This document shows, piece after piece, positions 28,970 to 38,137 of a stretch of 64,000 bases of DNA. Numbering within the stretch: position 1 is the stretch's first letter; every line of letters starts with the position of its first letter. This DNA is from Arenibacter sp. F20364. GTDB taxonomy: Bacteria; Bacteroidota; Bacteroidia; Flavobacteriales; Flavobacteriaceae. The notes under the pieces were generated by a model. It saw nothing but the letters and a program-made list of their open reading frames with translations, made no database searches and was not told the origin of the DNA. A program made the translations under genes and the position numbers. The stretch covers positions 1 to 64,000 of the forward strand of contig NZ_JALKBD010000006.1 of the NCBI RefSeq assembly GCF_023015905.1, read 5' to 3'.

Positions 28970-29734
28970 ATGTCACATATGATTCTCTCAACAACACCAG
29001 ATATCACCATAACGGCTTGGACACTTGCCTTAACTGCCGCATTTGTTATAGGAATTTCCAAAGCAGGGATCAAGGGTATCGCCATTATAAATGTTACTCT
29101 AATGGCCCTGGCCTTCGGAGCCAAAGAATCAACTGGATTGATCGTGCCCTTACTTGTGGTGGGAGATGCCTTTGCCGTTATATACTACAACAGACATGCA
29201 CAATGGAAGTATATAGCCGCCTTTTTGCCCTGGATGATCCTAGGCATACTCTTGGGCACGGCCATAGGAAAGGATTTGCCCGAAACCACCTTTAAGATCA
29301 GCATGTCCGTCATTATATTGGGCACGGTTATAATGATGTATTGGTGGGACAGAAAAAAATCGAAAAATGTGCCCACCCATTGGGCATTTGCCGGTTTTAT
29401 TGGGACCATGGCGGGTATTACTACCATGATCGGCAATTTGGCCGGAGCTTTTTCCAATATTTACTTTTTGGCCATGAGACTGCCGAAGAACGAATTTATT
29501 GGAACGGCAGCCTGGCTATTTTTTATTGTGAACATCTTTAAACTGCCCTTTCATATTTTCATCTGGAAGACCATTACCCCAGAAACCCTGATCATTAATT
29601 TAAAGTTGGTTCCTGGAATTATTCTGGGAATTATTGTTGGGGTGCGATTGGTCAAAATCATAAAAGAGCAATTCTATCGCAAAATGATTTTGATCCTGAC
29701 CGCTATAGGGGCCTTTCTTATCCTTTTCAGATAA
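28970..29734 (+). CDS. TauE/SafE-family sulfite or organic-anion exporter
   Basis: 254 aa with about eight hydrophobic segments and the two-fold repeat of the family: AAFVIGISKAGIKGIAIINV in the first half and GTMAGITTMIGNLAGAFSNIY in the second. Members export or import sulfite, sulfoacetate or similar small anions. Two in-frame ATGs (28970, 28979) are possible. TACTTTTG at 28947-28954 could be its -7 promoter box, though no TTTG is found at the right distance. A terminator follows directly. Confidence 0.88.
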   Translation: MSHMILSTTPDITITAWTLALTAAFVIGISKAGIKGIAIINVTLMALAFGAKESTGLIVPLLVVGDAFAVIYYNRHAQWKYIAAFLPWMILGILLGTAIGKDLPETTFKISMSVIILGTVIMMYWWDRKKSKNVPTHWAFAGFIGTMAGITTMIGNLAGAFSNIYFLAMRLPKNEFIGTAAWLFFIVNIFKLPFHIFIWKTITPETLIINLKLVPGIILGIIVGVRLVKIIKEQFYRKMILILTAIGAFLILFR

Positions 29735-29737
29735 ACC

Positions 29738-29806
29738 AAAAAAAGGCCGATGCTGTGCACCGGCCTTTCAACTAGACTAACTCAAACTAATACTAACTCA
29801 AACTTT
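29738..29806. repeat. Bidirectional terminator followed by a tandem 14-base motif
   Basis: The stem AAAGGCCG/CGGCCTTT with long A- and T-runs (about 29738-29768) ends the TauE/SafE transcript. It is followed by two copies of ACTAACTCAAACT spaced by a few bases (about 29775-29803). On the minus strand the order is motif, hairpin, T-run, the same layout as the two elements near 6.6-6.9 kb. The remaining roughly 290 bases up to the next gene hold a small GAAGTTTAGTTAACTTC dyad (minus strand) but no coding frame. Confidence 0.6.
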
Positions 29807-30099
29807 TCGAGACAAAAATCGCATTAAAAAGCCGTCCTGAAGTTAACTAAACTTCAAGCTAACATTACTAAAAAATAAAAGCTTCGCTCTCTTGAGGAAA
29901 GCAGTATCTCCCAACTCCTTGATCACCAGATTTATATTTTATCCATTTCCTGATAATTATCATATTCTAAGAACTCATTTCGACTAAAATTTGTCGATTC
30001 ATATTTGGACTACTCCATGACAAGTAGTTATCATACCAATGAATACCTCTTGTTTGATTTAATGTGGCGACACAATAGGGGTCCAACAAAAAAATAAAA

Positions 30100-31908
30100 A
30101 TGAATAAACATAGCTTTCATATACCGGTTATGGGAATTGGGTTTACCATAGACACCCCGCTAAAAGTTGCCCACCTTGGTATAGATTCTGTAATTTCTTT
30201 GGTCGATGACATTCTAATTGAAAAATTAAGGAAGATGTACTGTGAAAAATTTGAACTTCCATATCAGGAAATTTCAGATAAATTGGAAGATTTTAGGGCC
30301 AAAAGAATTACCAGTTATCTCAACTTGATCAATGATGTAGCACACAAAAAATTTGCTGACCTAATTAATTCTGCCCATGAAACAGGTAAAGAAATAAGGG
30401 ATTATTTAAGTCTCCTGCCCAATGCTTCCCATTTAAAGGAAGAATTTGAAAATCTGACTTCCGGTGATTTTAGCGTCGCGGAAATTAAAAAATGGTTAAA
30501 GGAAAACTTGTCCATAGGCAGCATCGATGTCAATATTATGACCAAGGTGGACAAGGACAATTACAACAAAAACGACAAACTGCCTACCGAATTTAATGAC
30601 GCCCATGCAGCCTTGCGTGGATATGCCAACAGCGAACTTATTTCCTCCGTCATCCTTTCTGCCGGAATGAACCCTCGACTTTATAGTTATATGGAAAATT
30701 TCGATGATTTTTTTCCAGATGAAAATGGCAACATTAAAAAGAAAATAGTCCTAAAAGTAAGCGATTATAGGTCCGCCCTGATACAAGGTAAGTTCTTGGC
30801 CAAAAAAGGAATTTGGGTATCGGAGTATAGAATAGAATCCGGTCTCAATTGCGGTGGACATGCCTTTGCTACCGATGGATATTTAATGGGGCCGATCTTG
30901 GCCGAGTTCAGGAACAACAAAGAGGTCTACATTGAAGAAATACACGATATCTTAATTCCAGCTCTTGCCAACAAAGACCGTGTAGTACCCAAACAAAACC
31001 TATCCCTAAAAATAACGGCTCAAGGAGGTGTGGGTACCGCAGAGGAACACCAATTTTTAATGGATCATTACAAAGTGGATTCTGTTGGTTGGGGAACCCC
31101 ATTTCTATTGGTTCCTGAGGCTACCACCGTGGATAAGGCCACACTGGAAAAATTGGTCGCTGCAAAAGAAGAAGACTTGTACCTGAGTGACATTTCACCC
31201 TTGGGAGTACCCTTCCATAACCTTCGTGGAAACACCAAGGATTTGGAAAAGTTTAAAAACATAGACAAGGATCGCCCGGGAAGTTCCTGTCCAAAGAAAT
31301 TTGTGGCCTTGAACAAGACCTATTCGGACAAAGGGCTTTGTACTGCCTCACGGCAATACCAACATTTGAAAATTAAGGAACTGGATGCACTAGGTTTGCC
31401 AGAAAAGGAATATACCGGAAAATTCAATAAAATAACAGAGAAATCATGTACCTGTGTAGGTCTTGGCACCTCAGCCTTATTGGCCTACGGCCTGGATACC
31501 AAAACCGAAGGATCGGGAGTTTCAATTTGTCCCGGACCCAATATGGCCTACTACTCCAAAATAATGCCCCTGAATGAAATGGTAGATCATATTTACGGGC
31601 GTGGCAATGTAATTTCGAGAACCGATAGACCCCATATGTTTATAAAAGAACTCGGAATCTACCTAGATTACCTTAAGAATAGAATTGAGGAATCCAGGGA
31701 ATCCATGAATAAGAAACAAGAGAAATACCTATTGACCTTTACCCATAATTTAAATGAAGGCATTGCCTATTACCAACAATTATTTGGAAATTTAAAAGGG
31801 CCATTTGAAGACGTAAAGCTTGCTGTTCTAGAGGAATTGACACAAGGGCTAAAAACATTGGAAGGCTTTAAACAGGACATAGAGGCACTTTCTTTGTCAA
31901 AGGTGTAA
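30100..31908 (+). CDS. Uncharacterised protein with flavin-TIM-barrel hints and cysteine-rich C-terminal part
   Basis: 602 aa, no signal peptide or membrane segment. I do not recognise a named family. Near residues 305-345 the stretch QGGVGTAEEH..VDSVGWGTPFLL resembles the phosphate-binding end of nitronate-monooxygenase or glutamate-synthase-type flavin barrels, and the N-terminal VMGIGFTIDTPLKVAHLG fits a barrel start; this is inference. Cysteines are arranged as NCGGHAF (251), SSCPKK (397), GLCTAS (414), SCTCVG (450, 452) and SICPGPN (477), a possible metal or Fe-S site. The last 80 residues are helical. The gene stands alone, with a terminator region on each side, and is transcribed toward the phosphonate-like locus. 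Confidence 0.85.
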   Translation: MNKHSFHIPVMGIGFTIDTPLKVAHLGIDSVISLVDDILIEKLRKMYCEKFELPYQEISDKLEDFRAKRITSYLNLINDVAHKKFADLINSAHETGKEIRDYLSLLPNASHLKEEFENLTSGDFSVAEIKKWLKENLSIGSIDVNIMTKVDKDNYNKNDKLPTEFNDAHAALRGYANSELISSVILSAGMNPRLYSYMENFDDFFPDENGNIKKKIVLKVSDYRSALIQGKFLAKKGIWVSEYRIESGLNCGGHAFATDGYLMGPILAEFRNNKEVYIEEIHDILIPALANKDRVVPKQNLSLKITAQGGVGTAEEHQFLMDHYKVDSVGWGTPFLLVPEATTVDKATLEKLVAAKEEDLYLSDISPLGVPFHNLRGNTKDLEKFKNIDKDRPGSSCPKKFVALNKTYSDKGLCTASRQYQHLKIKELDALGLPEKEYTGKFNKITEKSCTCVGLGTSALLAYGLDTKTEGSGVSICPGPNMAYYSKIMPLNEMVDHIYGRGNVISRTDRPHMFIKELGIYLDYLKNRIEESRESMNKKQEKYLLTFTHNLNEGIAYYQQLFGNLKGPFEDVKLAVLEELTQGLKTLEGFKQDIEALSLSKV

Positions 31909-31910
31909 TA

Positions 31911-31942
31911 AAAAATAGCTCCTTCCCTTGGTTAAGGGAAGG
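31911..31942 (-). terminator. Terminator for the minus-strand locus, within a repeat-like spacer
   Basis: CCTTCCCTT/AAGGGAAGG with a four-base loop (31921-31942), followed on the minus strand by AGCTATTTTTT. It can end the phosphatase transcript coming from 32087. The stretch 31943-32086 (GGAGGCGGAGACGG, ACGGTAGG) is purine- and GC-rich, unlike its surroundings, and looks like an interspersed intergenic repeat. Confidence 0.6.
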
Positions 31943-32086
31943 TGGATTCGCCAACGGTAGGAGGCGGAGACGGAAGGGATTGAAAGCACAAGCCTTGGGG
32001 TGCCAACCCAACAGGTAGTTACCTTCCGTACCGGAACGATCGGACTAGCGGGTTTCGCCAGATTCATTTTGGCCCAGATTTAAACT

Positions 32087-33682
32087 TTAATTATTCGTCA
32101 TAAATGTAGCGGTAGTTGACCAATCGCTCCAATTTAAATTTTGGTCGCGGTATCGGACCCTCCAGTAATAGGTAGTGTTGGATTTTAACCTATTGGTTTC
32201 TTCATCGGTAAGGTCATCCCCCTTTTGCCTATTTTCCTTGTAATACCAATTTTCATATTGTTTCCAGCTGTCAAAAATTGGCTTTTCAAAGTCATTGCTC
32301 TCGGCAACCTGCCAGTGTGAGGCCGCATGGAAGGCATTGCTAAAACTGCTGTTGAAATCCCCTGCCTTTAGGATAGTTCCGGTAAAATCGACCGTTTCGT
32401 TATTAGGTGAGATAACACTGGGAACCCCAGGTTTTCTTTCGTTTTTAAATATTACAAGGCTGTCCCTGAGTTCGTTTTTTCGTTCCAATTCTTCGTTGCC
32501 CTGACTAATTCTCTTGATGGTAAACTTTGGATCTTGCTGATTGGCATCTACTTCCACCATCACAAAACCATATTCGTCCTGGGTTACCGTAAATTCATCG
32601 TAATCCCTGCCTTCAAATTCCCCCCAATTATCAATGGCCCCTCCTGCCGAGGCCACATTTATCCAAAGGTGCTTATGGTCCTTGGACTGTCCTCTGGAAT
32701 AGCCGTGGGTATGCCCAAAAAAGTGAATACTGGGCTTCCCTGTCTTGGTGGTAAATGCCTCCAAAAGGGCCACCACTTTTCCAGTAAAATCCTCTTCCCC
32801 CGGAATCCAAAGTTCGGATTTATGGGGGTGGTGTAATTGAGCAAACACAAAATCCACCTCCTCGTTCTTGGCGGTTTCATCCAAAAGCTTTTGCAACCAT
32901 TCGTACTGATCCCTACTGTTGTTATAACCATCGTTGGAATTGAGCCCAATAATCCTAGTATTCCCGTAATCCTTAAACCACCAATGCTCAGCATAGGCAG
33001 GAGTACCGTTTTCGGGAAGACTAAAGTATTTAAAATAGAATACCGAATTTTTTTCGTGATTCCCCAAAACTGGATATACGGGCACTTCTGAAAACAATTT
33101 TTCCGCAGGATTAAAAAAATGTTCCTTCCATTGAAAATATTTGGTGCCATTCTCTACCAAATCCCCAGGTATCATTACCATGGCCAAATTGCTGGGAAGA
33201 TTCCCGCCGAACTCCTTTTCCAAATATTGCAATATGCCATCATTTACGACCTCTGAAAATTTATTGGGGTTGTTATGGTCTATTTGCATATCGCTCATCG
33301 CCACAATTTTGAAGGACTCGTGGTCACTGGCGAAGGGAGGGGTTTTAAACTGAAATACATCCGAAACCACCTTGCCCGTTTTAACGCGGTAATAATATTC
33401 GGTAAAACGCTTTAGTCCTTCCAATTTAACCTCGTGGATACGGGATTCACTGAAATTGATGTCATATGCAATGCCCTTGGTCTTTTTTCCTAGTTTTGGT
33501 GTTAATCCCCATTCCACTATGCTTTCTTCCCCCACTGAAGTTTCCCACATAATTTTAATGGAATTAGGCTCCGCATCCTGAAGATAGGGTTGAATTAAAA
33601 ACTCTCCCTCTACATTTTGGGCACTGCCCACTAAATGGAATGCCATAGTAATAAACAATACTACTTTAATCTTAATTTTCAT
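32087..33682 (-). CDS. Exported purple-acid-phosphatase-like metallophosphoesterase
   Basis: 531 aa after choosing the ATG at 33682, which gives a clean signal peptide (KIKIKVVLFITMAFHLVGSAQ). Domain order: an N-terminal fibronectin-III-like domain of about 90 residues (YLQDAEPNSIKIMWET..), a calcineurin-type phosphoesterase domain with MSDMQID, GDLVENG, GNHE, LHHPHKSE and FGHTHGYS metal motifs, and a C-terminal Fn3-like domain (TTYYWRVRYRDQNLNWSDWS). It probably releases phosphate from phosphomonoesters outside the cytoplasm. It is the last gene of the SusCD-linked locus, 105 bases after the PLP enzyme. Confidence 0.88.
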   Translation of the reverse strand: MKIKIKVVLFITMAFHLVGSAQNVEGEFLIQPYLQDAEPNSIKIMWETSVGEESIVEWGLTPKLGKKTKGIAYDINFSESRIHEVKLEGLKRFTEYYYRVKTGKVVSDVFQFKTPPFASDHESFKIVAMSDMQIDHNNPNKFSEVVNDGILQYLEKEFGGNLPSNLAMVMIPGDLVENGTKYFQWKEHFFNPAEKLFSEVPVYPVLGNHEKNSVFYFKYFSLPENGTPAYAEHWWFKDYGNTRIIGLNSNDGYNNSRDQYEWLQKLLDETAKNEEVDFVFAQLHHPHKSELWIPGEEDFTGKVVALLEAFTTKTGKPSIHFFGHTHGYSRGQSKDHKHLWINVASAGGAIDNWGEFEGRDYDEFTVTQDEYGFVMVEVDANQQDPKFTIKRISQGNEELERKNELRDSLVIFKNERKPGVPSVISPNNETVDFTGTILKAGDFNSSFSNAFHAASHWQVAESNDFEKPIFDSWKQYENWYYKENRQKGDDLTDEETNRLKSNTTYYWRVRYRDQNLNWSDWSTTATFMTNN

Positions 33683-33786
33683 TTTTTGATCTAAATATTT
33701 ATGGTGATTAAATCCTAAATTTATTTTAATAAGTATCATATCGATTTATCCTGATAGGCAGGCTCTACCACACTAACTCTTTTTGA

Positions 33787-35151
33787 TTACGAATGCACTA
33801 TGGCCAAACTTTCATCTAGCATATTTAAGGCCATATCCAATTCTTTTCTGCTTATAGTAAGGGCTGGTGACAATTGCAGTACATTGCCAGCAGAAACCTT
33901 AAAACTGAGACCTCGCTTTAAACATTCGTACATGACCACTTCAGCTTCATCTATGGCCTTTTCCTTGGTCTTTTTGTCCTTCACCAATTCTACGCCCCAT
34001 AATAATCCCATGCCCCTTACATCCCCTATTAAAGGATATTTTAATTGCAGAGCTGCCAAGGACGATTTCAGGTATTTCTCATCTGCCCTGACCTTGTCGA
34101 ACATTTTTTCATTTTCCAAAAACGCAATGGTACCAAGACCTGCCACTGCACCCAACGGACTTTTTTCATGGGTATAATGCCCAAGGGAGATATCCCCAAA
34201 TTTGTTGTATTCGTCCCTAGTAATTATTGCGGCCTGTGGAAAAATACCGCCTCCCAATCCTTTGCCGATACACAAAATATCGGGTTCAATATCATAATGT
34301 TCGAATACGAACATTTTACCGGTTCTTCCCAAGGCAATAGGAATTTCGTCCAGTATCAGCAAGACTCCATATTTGGTACAAAGTTCCCTCGCCTTTTTCC
34401 AAAATGATTTGGAGGGCAATTGCACATCCGTATTCCGGATCGTTTCGGCAATAAAAGCCCCAATATCACCCTCCTTGGAAAACACATATTCCAAATATTC
34501 CAAACACTTATCCTCATTGTCCTCAAAAATTCCGCGATAGGCAATGGGTGGTGGAATGCGTTCTACTCCAGGCATCAATGGCCCCATAGACTCCCTAAAT
34601 ACGGCTTCCCCACCCACACTGATGGCATCCAAGGAGGCCCCGTGAAACGAATCCCAAAAAGAAACCACCTTAAACCTTCCAGTTACTGCCCGCGCCAATT
34701 TTAAGGCAATTCCTATGGAGGAACTTCCATTGGGCGTTAAAAGCACCCTATTAAGGTCTGATGGCGCCAGGGACGCCAATTTCTCGGCAAAATCAATAGC
34801 TGGAACATTGGTATACCGTCTTGGGGAGAAAGGCAACACTTTTAATTGCTCTACAATTTGTTCTATGAGTTGGGGATTGGCATAGCCCACCTGATGAACG
34901 TTATTACCATGAAAATCCAAATATTTTTTACCTGATATATTTTCGATATAGGGCCCCTCGCAACTTTGTAGAACATCCAAACATGGGGTAGACATGGATT
35001 GATGCAAAAAATATCGAGCATCCCTATCCAAAATCTTTTTGGTTTCATCACTTATCTGGGAATCCATCCACGCAGCACGTGCCGGGGTAAAATTAATATC
35101 TCCTTCCGTTTTTTTGTTCTGGGCAACTTTGCCATGACTATCTTGCTTCAT
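33787..35151 (-). CDS. Class III PLP enzyme, PbfA-like ((R)-1-hydroxy-2-aminoethylphosphonate ammonia-lyase candidate)
   Basis: Cytoplasmic fold-type I PLP enzyme of 454 aa. The PLP lysine is Lys297 in CIGKGLGGG; DEIPIALGRTG carries the pyridine-binding Asp. The N-terminal stretches EGDIN, RYFLHQSMSTPCLDVL, DFHGNNVHQVGYANP and SPRRYTN, as I remember them, are characteristic of PbfA, which deaminates (R)-1-hydroxy-2-aminoethylphosphonate to phosphonoacetaldehyde. The related phosphoethanolamine phospho-lyases (ETNPPL) and ordinary omega-transaminases are the alternatives. It overlaps the metallo-beta-lactamase gene by 14 bases, so the two are translationally coupled. No PhnX or PhnY lies beside it. 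Confidence 0.75.
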   Translation of the reverse strand: MKQDSHGKVAQNKKTEGDINFTPARAAWMDSQISDETKKILDRDARYFLHQSMSTPCLDVLQSCEGPYIENISGKKYLDFHGNNVHQVGYANPQLIEQIVEQLKVLPFSPRRYTNVPAIDFAEKLASLAPSDLNRVLLTPNGSSSIGIALKLARAVTGRFKVVSFWDSFHGASLDAISVGGEAVFRESMGPLMPGVERIPPPIAYRGIFEDNEDKCLEYLEYVFSKEGDIGAFIAETIRNTDVQLPSKSFWKKARELCTKYGVLLILDEIPIALGRTGKMFVFEHYDIEPDILCIGKGLGGGIFPQAAIITRDEYNKFGDISLGHYTHEKSPLGAVAGLGTIAFLENEKMFDKVRADEKYLKSSLAALQLKYPLIGDVRGMGLLWGVELVKDKKTKEKAIDEAEVVMYECLKRGLSFKVSAGNVLQLSPALTISRKELDMALNMLDESLAIVHS

Positions 35152-36394
35152 AAGGTCCGTATTTTGCTATTATTTCTCTTTCTTCCGAATCATCGTTAAG
35201 GATGTAAATCCCATATTGTCTTCCTTTGTCATATACCCTAACCACAATATGCCCGTTCTGACTTTTATATTGATCCAACCTATTACCAATTACATCTTTA
35301 GTGGGTTGTAGCATAACCGTGGAGAATATATCGCGTTCCCCAGGATAAAGCTCTTTTGAGGTGATTCTCCTTAATACTTCCTCCCCAGGATGGTCCGATG
35401 ACCAATTTTGTTGGATCCAGACCCTGGGCTTAAGTGTTCTTACAAAGAATATATTTTGGGAATCCCTGTTCCCATAATGGTTTAAAGTAGCTATATCCAC
35501 GGGGCCAATTACCGGTGCCACGTGGGATTCCAAACCATTAAAATTTGTTTGTCCAAAAGCATCCACTCCACTAATATCACCTCCTGCAAAATAATCGAAC
35601 TCGCCAAAGGTTATTTTAATACATGTACTTAAAGGGTTTTCCCCAGGATATACCCCATTGGAAAATAATGAAAAATAGTCTTCATTTTCCCCAGTCCACA
35701 CATTGCCGTTAACGGCAATATTACGGACTGAAAAGTTCGGGAAATTATCGGGTGAATTTTTTAGTTTGATTTGATTGATTGCCCCAGGTTTTAAGGTTTC
35801 GTATGTCATGCCATCCACCTTGGTGTGATAATCCATGTACTTCCAGTATTCCTGCAGGGTCTCAATCATACTATAGGAATCGTTTGCCTTAATTTCCTTT
35901 TGTACTTGCGGATTCTTTAAATCGATGGGGTAATCACATCCGCGGTCCAAATGGGATTTGATAGGCAATAGACTCCCCACCTCCATTATTCCGGTTAAGG
36001 CATAGTTTCCCTTTGGGTGTCTTTTCCTATTACCATCCATCTCTCCAAAATGGTCGTCATGAAAATGAGTAATTAGGCCATAATCCAGTTGAATCGATCT
36101 ATTTTTTGGAAAAAATTGATGTATGTAATCCACGATCCACTCCGGTGCGGTCCTGGAATTATCGGGTTTCTGTACCGCATTTCTGGCAGATAAAGTTCTA
36201 GGATGGGTTTCGGACATGTCGCCTGCATCCACCAAGAGCGTGGTCGCATCCGGAAAAACAAAAAAAGCGGCATCCCCCCTACCTGTATTGATATGATGAA
36301 TATCCAACATCCCCTCTTCCCACGCAGCTAATTGCCCTCCTTTGTCTTGGGCCCTTACTAGCATCATGGATAAAAGAAAGAATATGAACTTCAT
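35138..36394 (-). CDS. Exported metallo-beta-lactamase-fold hydrolase
   Basis: 418 aa, starting at the ATG at 36394 with a short signal peptide (KFIFFLLSMMLVRAQ); an upstream TTG overlapping the previous stop is less likely. The zinc motif is THFHDDHFG near residue 107, followed by GGDISG and LNHYGNRDS at the later ligand positions. The overall arrangement (HHINTGRGDAAFFVFPD..LLVDAGD) resembles the ComEC C-terminal type of MBL enzymes, many of which act on phosphodiesters. It lies 27 bases after the phosphodiesterase gene and overlaps the PbfA-like gene, implying one operon. Confidence 0.83.
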   Translation of the reverse strand: MKFIFFLLSMMLVRAQDKGGQLAAWEEGMLDIHHINTGRGDAAFFVFPDATTLLVDAGDMSETHPRTLSARNAVQKPDNSRTAPEWIVDYIHQFFPKNRSIQLDYGLITHFHDDHFGEMDGNRKRHPKGNYALTGIMEVGSLLPIKSHLDRGCDYPIDLKNPQVQKEIKANDSYSMIETLQEYWKYMDYHTKVDGMTYETLKPGAINQIKLKNSPDNFPNFSVRNIAVNGNVWTGENEDYFSLFSNGVYPGENPLSTCIKITFGEFDYFAGGDISGVDAFGQTNFNGLESHVAPVIGPVDIATLNHYGNRDSQNIFFVRTLKPRVWIQQNWSSDHPGEEVLRRITSKELYPGERDIFSTVMLQPTKDVIGNRLDQYKSQNGHIVVRVYDKGRQYGIYILNDDSEEREIIAKYGPYEAR

Positions 36395-36421
36395 TGATAA
36401 ACCTTTTACCGCTATTTCCAA

Positions 36422-38137
36422 TTACTTTAGTATTGATGTAGATAGCACTTGTTTAGGAATGGTCTTGGTTTGATAATCCACGTTCAACCATCCACTACCG
36501 CCTCCGTTAAACCATACCACTTTTAAAGGATAAGTTCCGGGCGTTAACGCTATTCTTCCATTCTTTTCCATTACTCCGTGATCCCCATCATTGTCCACGA
36601 TCAATTGATTGTTTACCCATAGTTTACTACCATCATCAGAATTGGTATAAAATGTATAGGTACCTTCCTCATCGATCTGAATTTTGGTAGTGAATCTCAC
36701 TACAGTGTTGTCGCGGATTTCCTCCTCTACTTCATCCGAGGTAATTTCAAAAGAAGTTCCCTTAGCATCCGGTCTTTTATTTTCCAGGCTTGGAATGCTG
36801 GTCAAGTTTTCCAAATAAAATACCTCATAAGATATGGGCGGCGCCATTGTCTTATTTTTTATTCTAAAAAAGGCCTCCGAAACCATACTGGCAATTTTCC
36901 CATTTATAAAAATAGCACTTTTAACCGCCACATTTTCAGTAGTCTTGACAGCTTCGGTATATAAGGCGGAATTACGGTTGGGCATAGAACCATCCAAAGT
37001 ATACCTTATCTCTCCTATGGCATTGGGGTTTTTCATAATAATACTTGCGGAATCATCAAACAAACCCCCAGCCCGTTTATAGAAATCGGCTGGTGGTAGT
37101 ATCGTTGGTTTCATGATCCTTTCCGTAATTGGATAATCATCTCTAAGATCATAACCCTCAAAAGCATTCTTTACGGGTTTGCCTATCCAGGCCATTGGCC
37201 TATTTATCCCCATAGCAAAGGCAACCGTTGCAGCATTGTCGTATTGGTATACTGGGTATTTAAGTACATGGTTCTTCTTGATCGATTTCCCCCAAAGGAT
37301 AAAAGGAATTTCTACTTCCCCCAAAGATTCCCCTCCATGGCCTTTCCCCAATCCACCGTGATCTGCACTTATGATAACCAAGGTTTCATCTGCCATTCCA
37401 GATGCCTTTATAGCTTCCATTACTTCAGCAAGCAATTCATCCGCTTTTTCCACGGATTTGTAATATTCAGGACTTCCATGGCCATATTCGTGCCCACCGT
37501 GATCTACATGATCAAAGTGAATAAATGTGAAGGTTGGTTTTTTATCCTTAATATAGGCACTGGCCAAGGCCGCTGTTTCATCCTCGGAATCAGGACTTAT
37601 GTCATAATCCACAGCCCCTTTCTCGAACAACCGTCCAAATCCCGTCCAATGATAAATAGCTCCAATTTCTGCATCTTCCCAATTGTCGTTGATCAATTGA
37701 AAAATAGTAGGAAAAAGGAAGTCTTCACTTTGCGTAATTGCCGGCAATATAAAATTGTTTTTCTCCCAGCTATTGGAAGTAATCCCATGTTGCTCTGGCC
37801 CGGCACCCATAATCATGGAAGCCCAGTTGGTACTGGAACTGGTTGGTAGAACCGCCCTGGCATGCATGGTTGAAGCCCCTTCACTTATAATCCCATCAAA
37901 GGTTGGAGTAGTTGCTTTATTCAATCCATCGGGACTTAATCCGTCAAAACCAATAACTACAACATGCTTTACTATGGGGGAATTTTCACGCTCTTTTTTG
38001 GCACAGGACCAAAATGAACCCGATATGATCACAAATACAATTGTTTTAAGCAATAATTCCTTCGTGAAAACTTTATGCAAGTTGCCCGAAATAGCCGAAA
38101 ACAAGACGGTTTTTAGTACAATATTGGCTTTGCTCAT
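36422..38137 (-). CDS. Secreted alkaline-phosphatase-superfamily phosphodiesterase with chitobiase-C and PA14 domains
   Basis: 571 aa, N-terminal hydrophobic segment ending in GSFWSCAKK, a probable lipoprotein signal after an unusually long 45-residue leader. The catalytic domain (about residues 58-345) has the NPP/PhnA-type metal motifs: IGFDGL, a nucleophile loop PTSSSTNWASM, HFDHVDHGGHEYG, ISADHGGLGKGHGG. Then a chitobiase-C-like strand domain (GEIRYTLDGSMPN..) and a C-terminal PA14-like domain (YTFYTNSDDGSKLWVNNQLIVDND). The family includes nucleotide pyrophosphatases and phosphonoacetate hydrolase. The substrate is unknown; the PA14 part suggests binding to glycans. Confidence 0.87.
   Translation of the reverse strand: MSKANIVLKTVLFSAISGNLHKVFTKELLLKTIVFVIISGSFWSCAKKERENSPIVKHVVVIGFDGLSPDGLNKATTPTFDGIISEGASTMHARAVLPTSSSTNWASMIMGAGPEQHGITSNSWEKNNFILPAITQSEDFLFPTIFQLINDNWEDAEIGAIYHWTGFGRLFEKGAVDYDISPDSEDETAALASAYIKDKKPTFTFIHFDHVDHGGHEYGHGSPEYYKSVEKADELLAEVMEAIKASGMADETLVIISADHGGLGKGHGGESLGEVEIPFILWGKSIKKNHVLKYPVYQYDNAATVAFAMGINRPMAWIGKPVKNAFEGYDLRDDYPITERIMKPTILPPADFYKRAGGLFDDSASIIMKNPNAIGEIRYTLDGSMPNRNSALYTEAVKTTENVAVKSAIFINGKIASMVSEAFFRIKNKTMAPPISYEVFYLENLTSIPSLENKRPDAKGTSFEITSDEVEEEIRDNTVVRFTTKIQIDEEGTYTFYTNSDDGSKLWVNNQLIVDNDGDHGVMEKNGRIALTPGTYPLKVVWFNGGGSGWLNVDYQTKTIPKQVLSTSILK

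Noticed and set aside
31943-32086. RNA gene in the purine-rich spacer
   Set aside because: Only short GC-rich phrases; no tRNA cloverleaf or known RNA motif could be drawn.
37244-37849. 201-residue plus-strand open frame
   Set aside because: It lies wholly antisense to the phosphodiesterase gene, which has clear family motifs; its own translation shows no domain.
36422-38137. Naming the phosphodiesterase phnA (phosphonoacetate hydrolase)
   Set aside because: The fold family matches, but it is an exported protein with extra domains and a different nucleophile loop, and no PhnY is present.
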